Below, piece by piece: positions 1-11,379 of a DNA stretch of 64,000 nt. The first letter of the stretch is position 1, and each line of letters begins with the position of its first letter. The position numbers and the translations under genes are program-made. The notes beneath the pieces were generated by a model. That model was not told the origin of the DNA, did not search any database, and was given only the letters and a program-made list of their open reading frames with translations. Source of the stretch: Forficula auricularia (taxonomy: Eukaryota > Arthropoda > Insecta > Dermaptera > Forficulidae); the NCBI GenBank assembly GCA_024734495.1, contig JALMQS010000311.1, positions 118,214-182,213 of the forward strand, in the 5' to 3' direction.

Positions 1-52
1 CCCATTGGATCCAACTTTGGCTGATACCTCCTCAATCATCTAATACAGTAAT
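1..52. repeat. End fragment of hammerhead-type foldback (family B)
   Basis: The first 52 bases match, with a few changes, the right end of the foldback at 9875-10130 (shared words GGCTGATACCTCCTC and TCTAGTACAG/TCTAATACAG). The rest of this copy lies outside the window. Confidence 0.75.
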
Positions 53-53
53 A

Positions 54-1057
54 GTGTTAATGCGCTTTATTTGGGTGGAAAATCGAATTCAGCTATTGTC
101 AAAGAGCTCCAGCATCTGGAAGTGAATAAAATGTTCGTGTCCCGAACCATAAATCGTTACAACGATACTGATAGTGTAAAAAAACGCTATGGAGGCATTC
201 CGAAAAAAGTGCTACTAGTTCAGATATGATTCGTAAGTGAAGCCTCGAATTCAACCAAATCCGAGGCAATGCGCCAGAAAAATCACCAGGGAAATGCATG
301 TATCTGACCGGAGTATTCGAAGAATAATTGAAACTCATCTTCATGTTAAGCCTTACAAGATACAAAAAGTTCATAAGCTCAACGCTAAGCAGACGAAAGT
401 ACGGTTGGAAAGAGCGAAAGAGTTGAAACTCTTGCACACGACTGGTGAATTTCCAAACATTGTATTTTCTGATGAAAAATTTTCAACATTGAACAATTTG
501 GGAACAAACAGAACAATCGGGTATGGCTAAGTTAAAGATCAAACGAGAACTTGAACATTCACTTGGCTACCAAAAGTCATTATCCTGCTCAGGATTATGT
601 TCCGCAGTAACTACTTTTGGGCGCTCTTCACTTGGGTTTTTGGAGCCTGGCACCAAGGTAAATGCCACTAACTACCGTGAAATGGTTTTGGGAGCTTCTC
701 TGAAAACTTGGGCACGTAAGCATTTCAGTTTCCAGGCCGTGGACGTTTCAGTAAGATTCAGCACCATCACATAAAGCTCGTGTGAATCAAGATTGGTTAA
801 GAAAAAACGTTCCACACTCAATTTCGGCTCTACAATGGCTTTCAAATTCATCAGATGTAAATTCAATGGACTTTTACATTTGGGCCATTTTAGAGGGCAG
901 TGTTTGCACTAAAAAATATTGAAGTTTGGATTCGTTAAAATAAGCGCTTAGTCGAGAATGGAAACGAATTTTGTCAGACCATGCTCGTGCAGCATATGAG
1001 TCGTTTTTTCACAGACTTGATCTAATTATTAAAGGAAAAGGTAGATACATCGAATAA
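54..1057 (+). pseudogene. Decayed Tc1/mariner-superfamily transposase
   Basis: Conceptual translation across several frames gives the order of a Tc1/mariner (DDE) transposase. First comes a helix-turn-helix stretch (VSRTINRYNDT, about 140-175). A second DNA-binding block follows (RPN-type region ending in DRSIRRIIETHLH, 237-345), then the first catalytic-block remnant (IVFSDEKFSTL, about 459-492). Next is FLEPGTKVNATNY (about 640-672), and last the SSDVNSMDFYIWAILEG block (about 846-896), which normally carries the last acidic residue. At least two frameshifts and several stops separate the blocks, so it cannot make a full protein. No terminal repeats were found; the 5' side is abutted by another repeat. 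The family assignment is secure, the subfamily is not. Confidence 0.85.
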
Positions 1058-1371
1058 AAGGATGTTTTATAAAAATATAATATATTTAGAATATTTTTGC
1101 TTTTGTAGTAAATAAAAATACTTAAAACTAAATTCTCGATAGTGTTTTGAATTGGTAACACTTCATGCCTCGCATAAGGGAATTCGTTGCTAATTTTTTT
1201 TTATGTTAAGCAATTCAAAAATTAATAGATATATTTTATTTTATTATTTATTTAATGACATAAATATGATTAAAATTATCAAATACATTTCTTCAGTAAT
1301 TATAACATATGACCTCTGTTTGAGATTAATTTTAATAAAATGAAAAATCAATATTTAAGCACTATAATACT

Positions 1372-1780
1372 GAAGGAGACAATAAAGAGTGTGTCTTCTG
1401 CTGAATTATAAATTTTATTTATTTATAACGAGACTATAGTTTCGAGGGCTTTTGTTCTCATCAGTCTATTACAATGTATTCACAGGAATTAATTTATGAA
1501 TGAAAGTTTTACATTTTTCATGTGTTAAGGTTATAAATTACATAGAGTGGGCAAGTTAAGAATTGACACTTATACTAAGTGTCAATTCTTAACTTGCCCA
1601 CTCTATGTAATTTATAACCTTAACACATGAAAAATGTAAAACTTTCATTCATAAATTAATTCCTGTGAATACATTGTAATAGACTGATGAAGAGGGCAAA
1701 GCCCTCGAAACTATAGTCTCGTTATAAATAAATAAAATTTATAATTCCAGCAGAAGACACACTCTTTTATTGTCTCCTTC
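1372..1780. repeat. Foldback element with hammerhead-type cores in both arms (family H)
   Basis: Two arms of about 200 bp are near-perfect inverted repeats around position 1576. Each arm carries a hammerhead-ribozyme signature pointing outwards. Plus strand 1684-1718: CTGATGA, a GAGGGC/GCCCTC stem, GAAAC, then TATA and the cleavage-type triplet GTC. Minus strand 1464-1432: the same order with a weaker stem. The outer ends read GAAGGAGACA. Related copies lie near 11460-11551 and 34633-34822. Confidence 0.8.
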
Positions 1781-1825
1781 AATATATAAAAATTCTGCTA
1801 CTCTCGGCAAAAACTTTCAATTTCA

Positions 1826-2102
1826 CTATAATACTCTGAGGTATATGAGTCAAACCAGTGACTAGATGAGTTGTCGTTGCCACAGGTACTTTCCATAAGA
1901 AATGAAAGAAATTTTCTGTTTTTGGTTCTTAATATTTTATTCTAGTATGATGACAAGGCATACTTGTCGAAACGTCTCCTGAATAAAATATTAAGAACCA
2001 AAAACAGAAAAATTTCTTTCATTTCTTATGGGAGAAGTACCCTGTGGCAACCGACAACTACATCCTAGTCAATGGTTTGACTCATATACCTCAGAGTATT
2101 AT
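1826..2102. repeat. Foldback whose loop is a hammerhead-like core (family D)
   Basis: Arms of about 115 bp (ends ATAATACTCTGAGG) close on a loop at 1943-1980. The loop reads ATGATGA, an ACAAG/CTTGT stem, then GAAACGTC (1947-1976). The arm bases 1924-1942 and 1981-1999 pair as a 19-bp helix directly where helix I of a type I hammerhead would be. The first core base is A instead of C, so this copy is probably inactive. Confidence 0.7.
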
Positions 2103-2310
2103 ATTTATTTATTTTATTTATTTATTTATTTAAAACAATGCTCTGAGGTGGCTACCTCGTAAATCAGAAACAGAAAGAATATATATACTAGTAACATTTA
2201 AGTAAGCAAACATAACATATATAACATTTAAATGAGCAAACAGAAAGAATACATACATATAGTAACATTTAAATGAGAAACAGAAAGAATACAGGTATAT
2301 AACATATATA
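2103..2310. repeat. TTTA microsatellite and short tandem repeat
   Basis: A TTTA-type run (2103-2133) is followed by three imperfect copies, of about 50-60 bp, of a unit containing AACAGAAAGAATA and GTAACATTTAA. Confidence 0.7.
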
Positions 2311-3114
2311 GTGCTTAAATATTTAAACGAGTCATTATCAGTTTACTACAATTTTATCATACTGTAAAATAAAGAAAAATCAATATATAGTTATTCGAAA
2401 TTGATCGATATTTTCTCAAACGATGAATTATTTTGAAATAAAATAACAGAATATGTAGTAATACTTGAGACAATCTGAAAAATATATTAAATCTATTATT
2501 ATTGAGTTGAACGAATTTATTTTATCTTAATATACTGGGTGATTTCTACCACCCTAGCACACATTCATTATTATTATTATTATTTATTACTGAAATACAA
2601 GTTGAAGTGGATTAACAATGTTCATTACTAAAGCTTACTAGCTCCTATTATCCTTTGATGACATTTTCGTTTTTCGGATTATTCCGGAGATACGTCCAAC
2701 AGGACAACAGGACACAACTTGACAATCAAAAAGGAATATGAGTCTAGGGACATATCGTTAAATAGTTTTTTTAACCCAAGAAATTGCATTATAGATTAAG
2801 AATCAAGGGACGGTCTCTAAATTCTGAAAAAGCGCATCTACCTGTCTATTTTCAAACTAATGTCACCGAAAAACATGTTTTTCTGGGATTTATAGATAGT
2901 AACTGGTTCATGTGTGTTATATACATACTATAATAAATATATTTTTTTTCAATTAAATACTTTTTTAAATAATGAAGACACAGTGAAGAATATAGTAGGT
3001 ACATGGTAACATGGTATATCTATTAAAATATATTCTTGTTGAGACCTCGCCTGTCAGTCTGATAATATGGTAGACATTTTGGATTATGGTGAAATTAGAA
3101 AACCTGACGTGTTG
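2311..3114. other. AT-rich stretch, nothing recognised
   Basis: No gene, RNA or clear repeat structure was seen apart from a short ATT run near 2568-2590. Confidence 0.5.
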
Positions 3115-3116
3115 TA

Positions 3117-4361
3117 CTAGGCAGATCAAAAAGTCTGGAATAAGTGAAACAAGAAAACATTTTTTGGCCAAATTCGGTTTTATTTTTCAACATACATCCC
3201 TTTTTAAGTCAATACAGCGAGTCCAACGTTTTTCTAAGCTTTTTTATCCGGTCCGAAAAGTAATCCGTCGAAGCTCTCCTCAAAATAGGCCTCAGTTTCA
3301 GCTTACTTGAGTGAAATTCCAGCTTACCGGTGAGCCATCACTTCAGGTTTGGAAACAGGTAAAAGTCGCTGGGGGCCAGGTCTGGATGAGGAATCAGTTC
3401 AAATACGATTTCGTGGAATTTTGCTTACGCAACTAACGATGATTGTCGTGATGATAGAGCACTTTTTCTTATTCAAATGCGTCCGTTTTTCTGAGATTTC
3501 AATTTTTAAACGATCAAATAATGGTGAATAATATTCGCCAATTATGGTTTTACCTTTTTCAAGATAGTCTATGAATATAATTCCATGCGCATCTTAAAAT
3601 ACGGAGGCCATAACCTTTCCGGTCCATTCCTGAGTTTTTGGATGCTTCGGAGCCATTTCACCCGGAAAAACCCATTGTTTCGACTCTGGTGTGTAGAAAT
3701 CGGATCCATGTTTCATCCATGGTTATGAATCAATTCAAAAACTCCTTTAAATTTTGCTTAAACACTGCCAAATTCTGCTGGTAAGTCGTAAAACATCTGT
3801 TCTTTAACAATGTGAGCAAATACGGTACCCATCGCGCGCAGATCTTTTTCATACCCAAATATCATACATGATATTAAACACAGTGCCATATGACATGTTT
3901 GTGGTCTCAGCTAGCTCCTTAAATTTCACTTTGGGGTCGTTCAACATAATATCATGGATTTTTCGCGTTTTCCGCCGTCAGACCTTTTCGGCGTCCAGAC
4001 TCGTTCAACTTGTGTTTGTTCGGCCGCAACGAAAGTCAGAAAACCACTTTTGAATCATCTTCATCGACAGTGCAGAGACCGGATAATAATTATCTAGCTT
4101 GGCCTTGGTCTCGGTTATCGTTTTCTTGCGTCAATAATAGTGTTTAATCAGAACACGAAACTCACATTTTTCATTTTTAAAATAACACTTTCGAGGTTGG
4201 TTTCCTCTCACTGCTGTAACTTGTAAATGCGAAAACATGAATGGGTGAAATTTTGATAGACGTCTAATGAAGAATGAAGTTAGTTATGAATGATTTACAT
4301 TGGTACATAAACCTACCAGCCCCATATCATAGGATTATTCCAGACTTATTGATCTGCCTGG
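3117..4361 (-). mobile_element. Complete but dead mariner element
   Basis: Terminal inverted repeats of about 28 bp (core GGCAGATCAA, then AAGTCTGGAATAA) bound 1,245 bp, flanked by TA at 3115-3116 and 4362-4363, the mariner target duplication. The minus strand encodes, in broken frames, a mariner D,D34D transposase. MDETWIRFYTPES carries the first aspartate (about 3695-3735). FIDYLEKG is near 3555-3580. HHDN carries the second aspartate (about 3435-3445), and PDLAPSDFYLFPNLK carries the third (about 3345-3390). All three catalytic aspartates can still be read, but stops and frame changes break the protein. The C-terminal end runs into the left terminal repeat, as is normal for this family. 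Confidence 0.92.
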
Positions 4362-4397
4362 TATATAAATTAGAAACCAATTTCAAAAATACTAGTA

Positions 4398-4715
4398 CAG
4401 TGATTCTCAAACCCTTTTTGTAGACACCACACACTTTTAATAATTTAAAAATTTTTGACTGTATACTACCAATAAAATAAATTAATAGAATTTTATTTGG
4501 TTTATTGATTAATGTACCTAATAAAATTACCGTAGCACATTCTGTATCCTGTAAAATGTTATTACCTCTCTTAGTTCAATTGATCAAATAAATATTTGGA
4601 TTAAATATAGTGTCAATTGATAAAGAAATGTAAAAAAATTTACAGCAGTGGCGGCAGACTTCAAGAATCTCGCGGCAGACTAAAGTTCCGCGGCACAGTG
4701 GCTTGAGAATCACTC
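4398..4715. mobile_element. hAT-type MITE
   Basis: The ends read CAGTGATTCTCAA on the left and TTGAGAATCACTC on the right. The repeat ATACTAGTA flanks both sides (4389-4397 and 4716-4724), compatible with the 8-bp duplication of hAT transposons. There is no coding capacity. The interior contains the 'GCGGCACAGTGGCTTGAGAA' type sequence common in short hAT derivatives. Confidence 0.8.
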
Positions 4716-4879
4716 ATACTAGTATAATAATAGATAGATAAAGATAGAGCGCACTTAATTCAGTTTTAACTTACTCTTTTTTAATACGTAGAAGTTTTTC
4801 TTTGGAGACCGACTGATAGATTTATAGCTCAGGATTGAAAGGCAGCCGAGAAATAAAGGATGGGCATAATAATCATATG

Positions 4880-4943
4880 ATTCCTTCCATTAATTCCTTT
4901 GAAGAAGGAGGGAATATCTTCCGAAACGTCGGTTTCAAAATAT
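4880..4943 (+). repeat. Hammerhead-like core of a third foldback family (C), cut by gap
   Basis: TTTGAAGA, a GGAGG/CTTCC-type stem and GAAACGTCGG (about 4898-4937) match the motif in the foldbacks at 43413-43571 and 39183-39513. The first core base differs (U for C). The assembly gap begins a few bases later. Confidence 0.6.
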
Positions 4944-5043
4944 NNNNNNNNNNNNNNNNNNNNNNNNNNNNNNNNNNNNNNNNNNNNNNNNNNNNNNNNN
5001 NNNNNNNNNNNNNNNNNNNNNNNNNNNNNNNNNNNNNNNNNNN
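4944..5043. other. Assembly gap (100 N)
   Basis: Exactly 100 N; the true length is unknown. It hides the 5' part of the following LINE. Confidence 1.
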
Positions 5044-6515
5044 GATGACATTGATGTTTGTTTTGTAAGAGAATGCTTTGATTCTATCGCAAATCCACTT
5101 CTACATATAATCAATAGTTCTATTTTGGAAGGCATCGTCCCCAATAATCTAAAAATTTCAACTGTTATACCCATCCAAAAAATTAAAGGTACAAATAAAT
5201 GTGAAGAATTCAGACCCATTAACATGCTCCCAATTATAGAAAAAATTCTTGAGACAACTGTATACAACCAAATAATGGAATATATAAAAAATAACAAATT
5301 GTTTGCAATAAATCAATCAGGCTTCCGTACCGGACATAACTGTGAAACAGCACTACAAAATATTGTCTCTGAATGGAAGAAAAACTTGGACAATGGTAAA
5401 ATGGTAGTAGCGGTATTTCTGGATTTAACAAGGGCATTCGAGACAGTCAATAGAGACATTCTAATAGGAAAACTTGAGAAATTTGGATTCAAAGGTGTTG
5501 CATTAGAATGGTTTCGAAGCTACCTTAAAGACAGATGGCAAAGGGTGAAATATGGGATAAATAATTCTGAAAATAGAGAAGTTGAAGTTGGGGTCCCTCA
5601 AGGTAGTGTTCTTGGTCCAGTACTATTCCTAATATACATAAATGATATTGTTAGAGTGACTAAGCAAAGTGATATTTATCTATTTGCCGATGACACGCTA
5701 ATAACTATGATGGGTGACGATTATAACAAAATTATTGAAACATTAAATAAAGAATTAGAGGATGTACATGACTGGTTAAATTACAATAAATTAAGCCTAA
5801 ATGCTGAAAAATCAAAATATATGCTGATCACAAAGAACAATAAACTTAGACATTGCAAAAATAATGCTTTAAAAATTGGAAATAAGAATTTAGAGCAAGT
5901 TGACAGAATAAAATATCTCGGCATCATAATTGACGACGGACTAATGTTCAGGGATCATGCAAATTATATAATAAATAAAATAACAAAAAAAGTAGGTGTA
6001 CTCGGCAGAATAGCTATATGTCTTTCCTCTTATACGGCATCACTAGTATATAAAACTACTATCTTGCCCCACTTCATGTACTGCCCTACAATATTATATA
6101 TGTTCTGTAAAGCAGACATCGAGCGTCTACAGAAACTACAGAACAAAGCCATGAGGAATATATTAAAGTGCAATAAATTTACAAAGGTCAAATCAATGCT
6201 TGATACATTGGAGTGGCTTGATGTGAAGAATGGTATAGAAATGCAGGTTATGGTATTTATTTATAAAATTAAAAATCAATTAGCACCGGAATATCTGATG
6301 GACATATTAGATGAAACGAATCCCACACATTCATACGGGACAAGACAGAGAAATGATTTCTACTTGAGTAGAGTTAATAAAACAAGTACAATGAATAATG
6401 TATTTTATAAGGGCTTAAGAGCATACAATAACCTTACCTGAACATATAAAAAAACTTAAGAACCTAGTTGCATTCAAAAGAGAGATGAGACTATTACTTT
6501 TGTCACAACAAGAGT
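5044..6515 (+). pseudogene. Non-LTR retrotransposon reverse transcriptase (LINE), 5' end lost in gap
   Basis: The frame is open from the gap edge (5044) to 6441, about 465 residues. It shows reverse-transcriptase blocks in order: VIPIQK and EEFRPINMLP, then NQSGFRTGHNC and AVFLDLTRAFETV. Next come GVPQGSVLGPVLFLIYINDI, the catalytic box LFADDT (about 5684-5701), LSLNAEKSKYM and KYLGI. The tail LVYKTTILPHFMYCP...LQKLQNKAMRNIL and the C-terminal HSYGTRQRNDF are typical of Jockey/CR1-supergroup elements. No endonuclease domain is present because the upstream part is missing. Near 6436 a one-base shift ends the frame early; in the next frame the protein continues as PEHIKKLKNLVAFKREM to a stop near 6513. 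The catalytic aspartates are intact, so inactivation is recent. Clade is uncertain. Confidence 0.9.
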
Positions 6516-7202
6516 AAAAAATCATCTCGTCAATTAGTATTTATAAACAGTATATTCCTTGTTGCAAGGGTGGATATGTAGGTATATGTTGTGTATTATA
6601 TATGTATTATTGTAAATATATTTATAAATATATATGTATATGTGTGTGTCCCATTATTTATTTATTATTTATTTAAATGCAGTAATCCACTCCTTGGTCT
6701 TGTCTCATATGTGTATGTGTATAGTTACTTATTGTCATGTATTGTGTATTATATATCTGTATGTTTATTATTATATGTTATATTTTAGAATTATGTCTAT
6801 CATTTGTTTCTCAAAATTGAATGTATTAGTTAAAGATATATATATATATATTTGTTAATTGTATGAATATAGCAGAAAGTGGCTAATAAAGATTATTATT
6901 GTTATTTTTGTTATATTCGTTATCTCATAGTATCAAAATTGTGATGTTTGTTTTTTAATGTAGGATTAATTTGAATTTTTGTTATTATTAATATTAGTAT
7001 TTATGTACATGTGTTCATTTGTTTATTGTCATGTGTGGTGTGTTATACATTTATATGTTTATTATAAATTGTTATAATTTTAGAATGTATTAATTATCTT
7101 TATCTTTGTATCTCAAAATTGAATGTATTATTTAAAAACAAATTACATATATTTGTTTAATTGTATGATAGATAGCTAAAATAGCTAATAAAGAATTATT
7201 AT
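6516..7202 (+). repeat. LINE 3' UTR present twice in tandem
   Basis: The 3' UTR of the preceding LINE ends with GGCTAATAAAGATTATTATT near 6905. A second diverged copy of its last about 300 bases follows (about 6930-7202; shared words TTGTCATGT, CTCAAAATTGAATGTATTA, AGCTAATAAAGAATTATT) and also ends in an ATT microsatellite, as LINE tails do. Confidence 0.8.
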
Positions 7203-7402
7203 TATTATTATACATATGTCTTCAATAGCAACTTCCTGTTTTCTAAGCTGATTGAGGAGGAGCATAGTAGTTTTTGTATTGAATTAAACCCCATTTTTGC
7301 TTGGGCAATTCTTGATTAATTTCGCTTTCGCTCCTCCCACCCCATGTTATTTTACTTCCTAGGTAGTGGAATTTCTTAACTCCTTCTAGGTTTTCTTAGT
7401 TT
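7203..7402 (-). repeat. Fragment of RTE-like LINE
   Basis: These 200 bases match 19806-20022 almost base for base (for example ATAGCAACTTCCTGTTTTCT), an internal part of the reverse-transcriptase tail region. The fragment lacks both the 3' tail and the catalytic region. Confidence 0.85.
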
Positions 7403-7465
7403 TAATACATATATTAATTATTTATTTGAGAGGAAATAAGTTCTGTGACCATTTATCTTTATTAA

Positions 7466-7717
7466 TAACTTTTAAGGAGTTAGGTCTTGGTTCTAGGTGA
7501 AACATTTTGATATAATAATAAAACTTGAGCAAGATGAAGTAGGTTTCACAAAAAAGAAATAAAACAAAATTGAGTTTTGAATTCAATGTATTTCGATGTT
7601 TTCTTTGACTCTTGATGATGGGCTCACTCCCCGAAATATATCGAATTCAAAACTCAATTTTGTTTTATTTCTTTTTTTGTGAAACCTACCTAGCATTTTG
7701 CTCAAGTTTTATTATTA
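7466..7717. repeat. Foldback family A, copy 1, with hammerhead-like core
   Basis: The 252-bp element is flanked by a perfect 12-bp target duplication TATCTTTATTAA (7454-7465 and 7718-7729). The left end reads TTTTAAGGAG and GGTTCTAGGTGAAACAT; the right end reads TTTTATTATTATA. Two arms of about 90 bp surround a loop with TTGATGA, a GGG/CCC stem and GAAATATATC (about 7612-7645), a hammerhead-type layout with the first C replaced by U. Confidence 0.8.
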
Positions 7718-7729
7718 TATCTTTATTAA

Positions 7730-8580
7730 CATTGTTTACCATACAAGTATTGTAATCGTGCAAATTTTTTTTTCAAAATATCTTAAAGACGACTAAAATT
7801 ATTTTGATAAACAAAATTGAGCAAAATCTTAGTGGTTTGCTCTACAAAAAACCCTCATGAGTTTTACACCGAAAACATATATTTTACGAGATATTAATGA
7901 TTTTGTCAACATGTCTATTAGTATGTACATTAGTTATCACTTAAATTTTGTGTATCTACACTTACTAACTTTTACTACATAATTGAAGGGGTGCGTTAGA
8001 AAAGAAGACTATGCAGATTGCATTTGCGGTGCAAAATGTTTGATCAGAAACAGAAGTAGTGAGGCTTTTCGAATAGGGAAAATTTGAAGGAGGGAGTTTG
8101 AAATATTTATTTATTTATTTTTTAATCTAATTTTTAATGTGAAACATTTGGATATAATATAAATGAAAATATTATTTTTAGCATACCTCATTTTTAACTT
8201 GGAATATTGATTCATTCATTTGCATTTTATCGATCAAAAAAGATGTCGCGTTTGCCTAAAAGATATAAATTAAAAAAAAACAAGGTTATAATATGTTTAA
8301 TCTTAAATTTTATGGTACACTGAGAGATTGGAGCTAGGCGTGCGGGCCCAAGGAGAAATTTTTGATTTTTTTATTTTTTTATTTTCATTTGGAAAGAAAT
8401 AATAAATTAGGGATTAGTACTATTTATATTCACTTTCTATCAACCTTAGATAAAAGATATTAGAAGATTCACTCATCAAAAACGAGAAGCTTCTAATGAA
8501 AATTCATAATGAGAAATCAATGAGGTTGTTCTCTGATTGATTCAAATAAACACACACATAAACCCATAACAGGGTTTAAA
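7730..8580. other. AT-rich stretch, nothing recognised
   Basis: No coding potential or terminal repeats were seen. A short GC patch (about 8335-8360) has no visible partner. Confidence 0.5.
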
Positions 8581-8582
8581 TC

Positions 8583-8893
8583 TTAGACCATGAAATGTAT
8601 AGACACGCCCTCTGCTACTCTCCACACAGAGTGAAGTGAGGCCAACATCGCCTACAGATGACGTCACGTTCTCGCATAAATATTTTGGTTATATTAATTT
8701 AATATTAATTTGCGATTATTGGAATCCAAAATAAATAATCTAAACTACGATAAATTTATCTCAATGTATAATAATTCTTATAGTGGCCATGCTATTTCTG
8801 GGTGTTCCTACCTACAGATGACGTCAAGTTCTCTAGGAGATGTTGGCCTCACCAAATCGACACCAGGGCGTGTCTATATATTTCATGGTCTAA
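8583..8893. mobile_element. MITE with about 30-bp terminal inverted repeats
   Basis: The ends read TTAGACCATGAAATGTATAG and, inverted, CTATATATTTCATGGTCTAA, continuing into GACACGCCC/GGGCGTGTC. Sub-terminal blocks with ACAGATGACGTCA and GAGGCCAACAT also recur inverted. No ORF. The superfamily is not identified. Confidence 0.75.
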
Positions 8894-8894
8894 G

Positions 8895-9108
8895 GTTAAA
8901 TAGTTTCTAATTAATATATTAAAGAATAATTAATATATCAAAGAGAGTTGTTTTTGACCGCGTTTTTAAACAAGATTCAGCAGACTCCAATAGCCTCAAT
9001 CAGTAATCTAGCGATATATATCTTGTTTAAAAACGCGGTCAAAAATAACTCTCTTTGATATATTAATTATTCTTTAATATATTAATTAGAAAACTATTTG
9101 AATTCGTT
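8895..9108. repeat. Foldback with about 85-bp arms
   Basis: Nearly perfect inverted arms (inner end GACCGCGTTTTTAAACAAGAT, outer end AATTAATATATTAAAGAATA) enclose a loop of about 45 bases at 8980-9022. It abuts the preceding MITE. Confidence 0.8.
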
Positions 9109-9217
9109 ATTTCTGACACTGAAATATAAATACAGATATTATTATTTAATATCTTACAAAAATCACCTGCATTCGATTCGCGATTGAATCAAATATAGGA
9201 AACTTATGATTCATATA

Positions 9218-10312
9218 CAGGGTGTCCCGTATCAGAACGATAAACCGTGAATAGGGGATGGGACAATTTACGACGGTACTGAACATTAAAAATTTTTTTA
9301 ATACAAGTCTCATAGTTTTCGAGTTATAAGCATTTTTTTGAAAATGGTGAAAATCTCTACCTTGCCATAAATAATGAGATGCTGTGACTACAAATTTACA
9401 TATTTTATTATTCTAATTTTTAATACGCAATTCTGAATAGACCCGAATTCAAAATAAAACAATAATTATTATACTTTTGGAGAAAAAAAATATTTTTGTC
9501 GGACTTATGTTTTAAAAGATTTTCATCGGCTAACTTTGAATCATCTTTAATGTAAAAAAAGTCTAGTAAATAAGCATGGAAATTTATTTAAATAATTGGC
9601 CCATTTAGTCAAGATATCAAAATGGTAAAGCACTTTTCTTCTTTAAAAAAAATATATTTGTATTTTTTTGGCAAAATTAGCTATTTTAAAAAACATATTT
9701 TGAAAGTGTTTTTTTATTTAATGTGTTAATCATTTATGTCGAATCTTAATTGAACTAATCATTGGCTATTATATACATTAATACTATATTGGCTATTAAT
9801 AATACCATTAATTTTTTAAATAACTTAGCATGCTTGTTTACTAGACTTTTTTGCATTAAAGATGATTCAATGTTACTAGATGAAGGAGGAGGTATCAGCC
9901 AAAGATGGAATCACTGGGTTCAATAAAACACCTTTAATAAGACGTTTGGGCTCGAATTTTATTTGACCATCTTTAGTCAATCAGGAGTTATGCACTGAAG
10001 ATGGCAAAATAAAATTCAGGGCGAAACGTCTTATTAAAGGTGCTTTATTGAACCCAGTGATTCCATCTTTGGCTGATACCTCCTCCTTCATCTAGTACAG
10101 TTTCATCCAAGCCACGAACTCTAACAATATTGATTTAATGTTAGCTGATGAAAATTTCTCATTATTTAGGGCAGGGTAGGGATTTTCGCCATTTTCAAAA
10201 GAATGCCTATAACTCAAAAACTATGAGACATTTATAAAAAAAAAATTTAGGTTCTGGATAGTCATATCCTGTTCATATTTTATCATTGTGATACGAGACA
10301 CCCTGTATTCTC
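9218..10312. mobile_element. Long-TIR MITE (CAGGGTGTCCC ends), host of a nested foldback
   Basis: The ends read TACAGGGTGTCCCGTATCA and its inverse TGATACGAGACACCCTGTA. The arms match along several hundred bases: ATCGGCTAACTTTGAATCATC near 9527 has its inverse, interrupted, near 9855 and 10140. No transposase is encoded. The ends resemble CAGGGTGTC-type terminal repeats common in insect MITEs. The right arm is split by the element at 9875-10130. Confidence 0.8.
9875..10130. repeat. Foldback family B with hammerhead-type core and 12-bp target duplication
   Basis: A 256-bp foldback is flanked by TGATTCAATGTT (9863-9874) and TGATTTAATGTT (10131-10142), one mismatch, sitting inside an arm of the surrounding MITE. 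The right arm carries CTGAAGA, a spacer or stem, then GAAACGTC (9995-10030). The left arm has a decayed inverse copy. Outer sequence GAAGGAGGAGGTATCAGCC is shared with positions 1-40. Confidence 0.85.
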
Positions 10313-10494
10313 TATAAAAGGTTAAGAACCACTGGTACAAAATATTTTTCTCAATAATTCTCAAAGGTTTTTGTCATAAAATTATAATAACTTTAAGAAT
10401 TTAAATATTACTAATCAGTACGCGCAGTATGCCGGGCAGCTTGATTGGGTATGAAATTTCATTCTTCTCTGTCTGACTAATTTAGATACGTTAA

Positions 10495-10690
10495 CTCGAG
10501 TACAGAGCGTATAAAATTTTTTCTGTTGCTGATTATGAGGTTTCTAGCTTCAGTACTTTCGGAGAAATTCAAAAAAAAATCAAATAGTTATGTAGAAAGA
10601 TTGTAGCCTAATCAGAGCTGTTTAAATTTAACCTACAAGTTTGTATTAACATGTTGCTTTTTTTGTGCCTAGTTTAAACTTTCTAGATCT
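10495..10690. repeat. Imperfect direct repeat, left copy
   Basis: This is about 190 bases related to 11155-11340 (shared words TTGTATTA, TTTTTGTGCC, AAGTTT, GCTGATTTTGAG/GCTGATTATGAG). The two copies bracket the SINE. Origin unknown. Confidence 0.55.
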
Positions 10691-10691
10691 A

Positions 10692-11045
10692 TATGTCGGC
10701 CTCTCTGGTCTAATGGTCAGCATGTCTGGCTGGCAATCTCGGGTTCGATTCCCGGCTATACCCAGACATTTTTTCTGTAATTATAGGGTCTGGAAAAAAA
10801 ATTAAGTGGGAGATAAATTTAACCTAATTTATTGAAAGGAGAATTTACCAATGCTCCCAAAACCCCTTTAAACTTAGTAAATTGGATATTGGATTATATC
10901 TAACTTTCTGAGCTTTGCCTCGTGATCCCGGCTTCTTTCCTTCTACTCTGTTCTTTTCACGATGGAGGGGCCAGTCTATACAGGCCTTTAGGGGATGGAC
11001 CTTCTGGTGTATCTCCTTCTCACATCAATATCATTAAAAAAAAAC
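10692..11045 (+). mobile_element. tRNA-derived SINE with LINE-type tail
   Basis: The head (10692-10766) is tRNA-like. It has an A box in TGGTCTAATGGTCAGC and a B box GGTTCGATTCC in a CGGGTTCGATTCCCG stem-loop, closest in style to Glu/Asp tRNAs. The body is followed by a tail (about 10920-11045) reading TTTTCACGATGGAGGGGCC, AGGCCTTTAGGGG and CTTCTCACATCAATATCATT, then an A run. The same tail ends the LINE at 31653-31746 and is present alone at 23589-23738. The tRNA part is not a functional tRNA gene (poor acceptor pairing). Confidence 0.88.
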
Positions 11046-11154
11046 TGTTCATGAACGATACAGAAAAGGAAAATGTATAGGTGGATATCCAACCCTTTAT
11101 ATTTATCTAATATAACTACTAACATAAATGATACAATACGAGGGTTTTATAAAG

Positions 11155-11340
11155 TTTGTTATGGTGCTGATTTTGAGCTTCATAGCTTTAGGTATTTTTG
11201 AAAAAATTCAGAAAATCAGAAAAAAATCAAATAATTTTATGAAAAGATTTTAAACGGTTGTAGCTAATGAGGCCAATTAAATTTGCACACAATTTTGTAT
11301 TACTAGGCTGCCTCTTTTGTGCCAAGTTTAATTTTTCTAA
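11155..11340. repeat. Imperfect direct repeat, right copy
   Basis: Second copy of the repeat described at 10495-10690. Confidence 0.55.
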
Positions 11341-11379
11341 CTCAAACTAATCAGTGACAAATGAAAAGTTTTTGTTTTG

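Noticed and set aside
10692..10766. Functional tRNA gene
   Set aside because: A and B boxes are present, but the acceptor ends do not pair well and a SINE body and LINE tail follow.
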